Assembly: GCA_001464425.1 (NCBI GenBank) | Contig: LNEK01000026.1 | Location: 186,001-250,000, forward strand | Length of the DNA stretch: 64,000 bases | Origin: Alphaproteobacteria bacterium Ga0077535 | GTDB lineage: Bacteria; Pseudomonadota; Alphaproteobacteria; Caulobacterales; Aquidulcibacteraceae | Reading direction: 5' to 3' | Part shown: positions 60,347 to 64,000 of the stretch, piece by piece | Layout: every line of letters begins with the position of its first letter | Numbering within the stretch: the first letter of the stretch is position 1 | Program-made: the position numbers and the translations under genes | The notes under the pieces: model-generated | What the model saw: only the letters and a program-made list of their open reading frames with translations | Told to the model about the DNA's origin: nothing | Database searches by the model: none

Positions 60347-61231
60347 GTGAGGCGAGGGGCTTTGATCGCAGCTTTAACGGCAGGTGCTTTGTCACTGACA
60401 AATAGCGCTTATGCGGCTGTTGGCGCACCGACGCCGCGTGGCATTGACCTGCAGCCGGCGGCTACGCAGGTGATGCGCGAGATCCACGACTTCCACACCT
60501 TTCTGCTGTGGATCATCGTGGCGATCTCCGTATTCGTGCTGGCGCTGCTGCTGTGGGTGATGATCCGCTATAACAAGCGCGCCAATCCGACACCGAAGAA
60601 ATTCACCCACAACATGTTTGTTGAAGTGGTGTGGACGATCGTCCCGGTGATGATCCTGGTGGTTATCGCGTGGAAGTCATTCCCGCTCATCTACATGCAA
60701 GAGCGCATCCCGGAAGAAGCCGAGCTGACGCTGAAGGTCACCGGCAATTCGTGGTTCTGGACTCTCGAATATCCAGACCAAGGCGTCTCGATCGCTGCGA
60801 ACCTTTTGCCGGAAGACGAAGCGCGCGCTTCGGGCCGCCCATACCTACTGGCCTCGACTGAGCCGCTGCTGGTCCCTGTCGACACGACGGTGCGTGTGCT
60901 CGTGACGTCGAATGACGTGATCCACTCTTTCGCAATGCCGGCCTTCGGCGTGAAAGAGGACGCGATCCAAGGCCGCGTGAACGAAACCTGGTTCCGCGTT
61001 GATCGTCCTGGCGTGTTCTACGGCCAGTGCTCTGAATTGTGCGGCGTGAATCACGCTTACATGCCGGTCGAAATTCACGCGGTCAGCCGCGCTGAGTGGG
61101 AGCAATGGGTCGCCGCACAGGGCGGGACGATCGCTGCCGCAGAGCCCGCGCCCGCCGCGACGACGCCAGCTGAAACGCCGGCCACTGAAACTGGAACGCC
61201 GGCGGCGACGCCCGCACAACCGACGCGCTGA
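60347..61231 (+). CDS. coxB: Cytochrome c oxidase subunit II
   Basis: A 294-residue subunit with a signal-like N-terminus, two membrane helices (about 50-75 and 92-112) and a periplasmic CuA domain. CuA ligands H193 (VIHSF) and C228, C232, H236 and M239 in GQCSELCGVNHAYMP are complete. It accepts electrons from cytochrome c. GTG 60347 follows AGGAGG by about 7 bases. The C-terminus has a Pro/Ala/Thr-rich tail (about 262-294). First gene of the oxidase operon. Confidence 0.96.
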   Translation: MRRGALIAALTAGALSLTNSAYAAVGAPTPRGIDLQPAATQVMREIHDFHTFLLWIIVAISVFVLALLLWVMIRYNKRANPTPKKFTHNMFVEVVWTIVPVMILVVIAWKSFPLIYMQERIPEEAELTLKVTGNSWFWTLEYPDQGVSIAANLLPEDEARASGRPYLLASTEPLLVPVDTTVRVLVTSNDVIHSFAMPAFGVKEDAIQGRVNETWFRVDRPGVFYGQCSELCGVNHAYMPVEIHAVSRAEWEQWVAAQGGTIAAAEPAPAATTPAETPATETGTPAATPAQPTR

Positions 61232-61248
61232 GATAGAGAGCACCATAG

Positions 61249-62922
<1,674 letters not shown>

Positions 62923-62932
62923 GGCTCTAGTT

Positions 62933-63841
62933 TTGGTTGATGTAACCGCCTCCCACGATCGGCCCAGCAGCGCGAGCGACTACCTCGCGCTGCTGAAGCC
63001 GCGCGTGATGAGCTTGGTGGTGTTCACGGGGTTGGCTGGCTACGTCGCAGCGCCCGGCGCAGGCGATTGGGTCCTCGGCTTTGCCGTGATCCTGTCGATC
63101 GCCATCGCCGCCGGCGCTTCCGGCGCGCTCAATATGTGGTTCGACAGCGATATCGATCTGACCATGACGCGCACGCGGTCGCGGCCGATCCCATCGGGCC
63201 GCGTCGCGCGCGATGAAGCGCTGACCATGGGGCTGACGCTTTCAGTGTTGGCCGTTGTCACCATGTATCTTGCGGCCGGTTTGCTTGCGGCCGGCCTGCT
63301 GGCGTTCACGATTTTCTTCTACGCCGTCGTTTACACGATGTGGCTGAAGCGGCTGACGCCGCACAATATCGTCATTGGCGGGCTCGCCGGCGCGCTGCCG
63401 CCGGCCATCGCATGGGCGGCAAAGACCGGCTCGCTCACGCTCGATCCGATCATCCTCGTTGCTATCATCTTCATGTGGACGCCGCCGCACTTCTGGGCGC
63501 TGGCGCTGCTGCAAAAGGATGACTACGCCGCCGCCAAAGTGCCGATGCTGCCGGTGACGCACGGCGCGAAGGCGACGCGCCTGCAAATCTTCGTCTATTC
63601 GCTGCTGCTGGCGCCACTGGGGCTGGCGCCGGTGCTCACCGGGCTGGGCGGCGTTGTCTATGGCGCGATCGCTGCGTTCGGCGGCGCCTTCTTCTTGTAC
63701 TTGGCGTATCGCGTGCTGCGTTCGCGTGCAGGCGACGGCGATAAGACTATGGATAAGCCGGCGCGCGATCTCTTCGGTTTCTCGATCATCTATCTGTTCA
63801 CGTTGTTCGGCGCGCTTCTGGTCGAGCAGGCGGTCGCATAA
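62933..63841 (+). CDS. ctaB: Protoheme IX farnesyltransferase (heme o synthase)
   Basis: A 302-residue UbiA-fold membrane enzyme with about eight or nine helices. The first Asp-rich motif lies in NMWFDSDIDLTMTRT (67-81), and KDDYAAAKVPMLPVTHG is the conserved second-half loop. It farnesylates heme b to heme o for the oxidase. The start is TTG 62933, with GAGG 8 bases before it. The next gene starts within its stop codon. Confidence 0.94.
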   Translation: MVDVTASHDRPSSASDYLALLKPRVMSLVVFTGLAGYVAAPGAGDWVLGFAVILSIAIAAGASGALNMWFDSDIDLTMTRTRSRPIPSGRVARDEALTMGLTLSVLAVVTMYLAAGLLAAGLLAFTIFFYAVVYTMWLKRLTPHNIVIGGLAGALPPAIAWAAKTGSLTLDPIILVAIIFMWTPPHFWALALLQKDDYAAAKVPMLPVTHGAKATRLQIFVYSLLLAPLGLAPVLTGLGGVVYGAIAAFGGAFFLYLAYRVLRSRAGDGDKTMDKPARDLFGFSIIYLFTLFGALLVEQAVA

Positions 63842-63963
63842 TGACGCCTGACGAACTTGCAGCCCGCAAGCGGCGGAACGTCTGGATCGCGGTGTCGATC
63901 CTGGCGTTCGTCGCGCTTGTGTTCGCGATCACGCTCACGCGCCTTCAGGGAGCTACGCCATGA
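63841..63963 (+). CDS. Small single-pass membrane protein of the cox operon (CoxF-like)
   Basis: A 40-residue protein, MTPDELAARKRRNVWIAV followed by one membrane helix and a short tail. Its ATG overlaps the ctaB stop (TAATG), and its stop overlaps the next ATG (ATGA). A tiny protein of this type sits between ctaB and ctaG in many Alphaproteobacteria and is annotated CoxF-like. A role in oxidase assembly is inferred from position. Confidence 0.85.
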   Translation: MTPDELAARKRRNVWIAVSILAFVALVFAITLTRLQGATP

Positions 63964-64000
63964 GCCAGCCGCCAAACCAGAAGCGCATGGCCGTAACGGC
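63960..64000 (+). CDS. ctaG: Cytochrome c oxidase assembly protein CtaG, 5' fragment at the window edge
   Basis: Only the first 13 codons (MSQPPNQKRMAVT) are present. The position directly after the CoxF-like gene, with an ATGA overlap, and the order coxB-ctaD-ctaB-coxF-ctaG in related genomes make CtaG (copper insertion into CuB) the likely identity. The sequence alone would not show it. Confidence 0.55.
   Translation, partial: MSQPPNQKRMAVT

Overview
The window looks like a chromosomal segment of an alphaproteobacterium of the Caulobacterales type, probably Hyphomonadaceae-like. The evidence is a high-GC genome, a TipF-like polar protein, a CheY-type receiver with a CtrA-like site upstream, DUF2093 and TIGR01459-type HAD proteins, the aa3 oxidase order tldD / coxB-ctaD-ctaB-(small coxF-like)-ctaG, and the linked ubiA, rsmE and gshA genes. 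No rRNA, tRNA, CRISPR array, prophage or insertion sequence was seen. Almost all of it is densely packed housekeeping DNA with many 4-bp ATGA/GTGA overlaps.

Layout. 1-7.4 kb: a membrane protein, VOC protein, rsmD, terC, rluB, tadA, a MaoC hydratase and ribF. 7.5-12.5 kb: a degenerate CheY-like receiver, an SDR, a TPR lipoprotein, a HAD hydrolase, uridine kinase and tipF. 12.6-14 kb: a self-contained DUF2975-DUF2975-XRE operon behind a palindromic operator. 14-24 kb: transporters, an ACAD11-like acyl-CoA dehydrogenase and, 5 kb away, its cognate-type APH kinase (both halves of the human ACAD11 fusion), QueD, paired glycine-zipper lipoproteins, CorA and an amidohydrolase. 24.2-24.9 kb: a HepT/MntA toxin-antitoxin pair. 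25-32 kb: purD, a globin with a flavin reductase, an M1 aminopeptidase, xseA, DUF2093, an M23 peptidase and a cupin lipoprotein. 32.3-36.7 kb: a compact LPS operon (DUF374 acyltransferase, kdtA, lpxK, lpxL, membrane protein). 36.8-45.6 kb: a phosphatase, rimO, bfd-bfr, rpsD, ppk2 and a DNA glycosylase. 45.6-51.6 kb: ubiA, an ABC exporter, rsmE and gshA. 51.7-57.7 kb: a POT transporter with a large insert, an orphan VirD4/TraG ATPase and a TonB receptor. 57.9-64 kb: a tiny Lys/Ala-rich protein, tldD and the cytochrome oxidase genes.

The most unusual signals are three genes (lpxK, an ABC exporter and a small secreted protein) whose frames are broken by missing sequence, each of length 3n+1. Two of the breakpoints lie inside perfect short inverted repeats. 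lpxK is normally essential where lipid A is made, so either these are assembly or library artefacts at hairpins or the loss is real. Other notable points are a GC-rich palindromic element translated in frame inside rsmE, the receiver that has lost its switch Thr and Lys, the DUF2975/XRE operator, and a 27-residue basic protein with its own ribosome site and terminator. I did not find a clearly new defence or mobile system; the DUF2975-XRE operon is the best candidate for an undescribed regulatory module.
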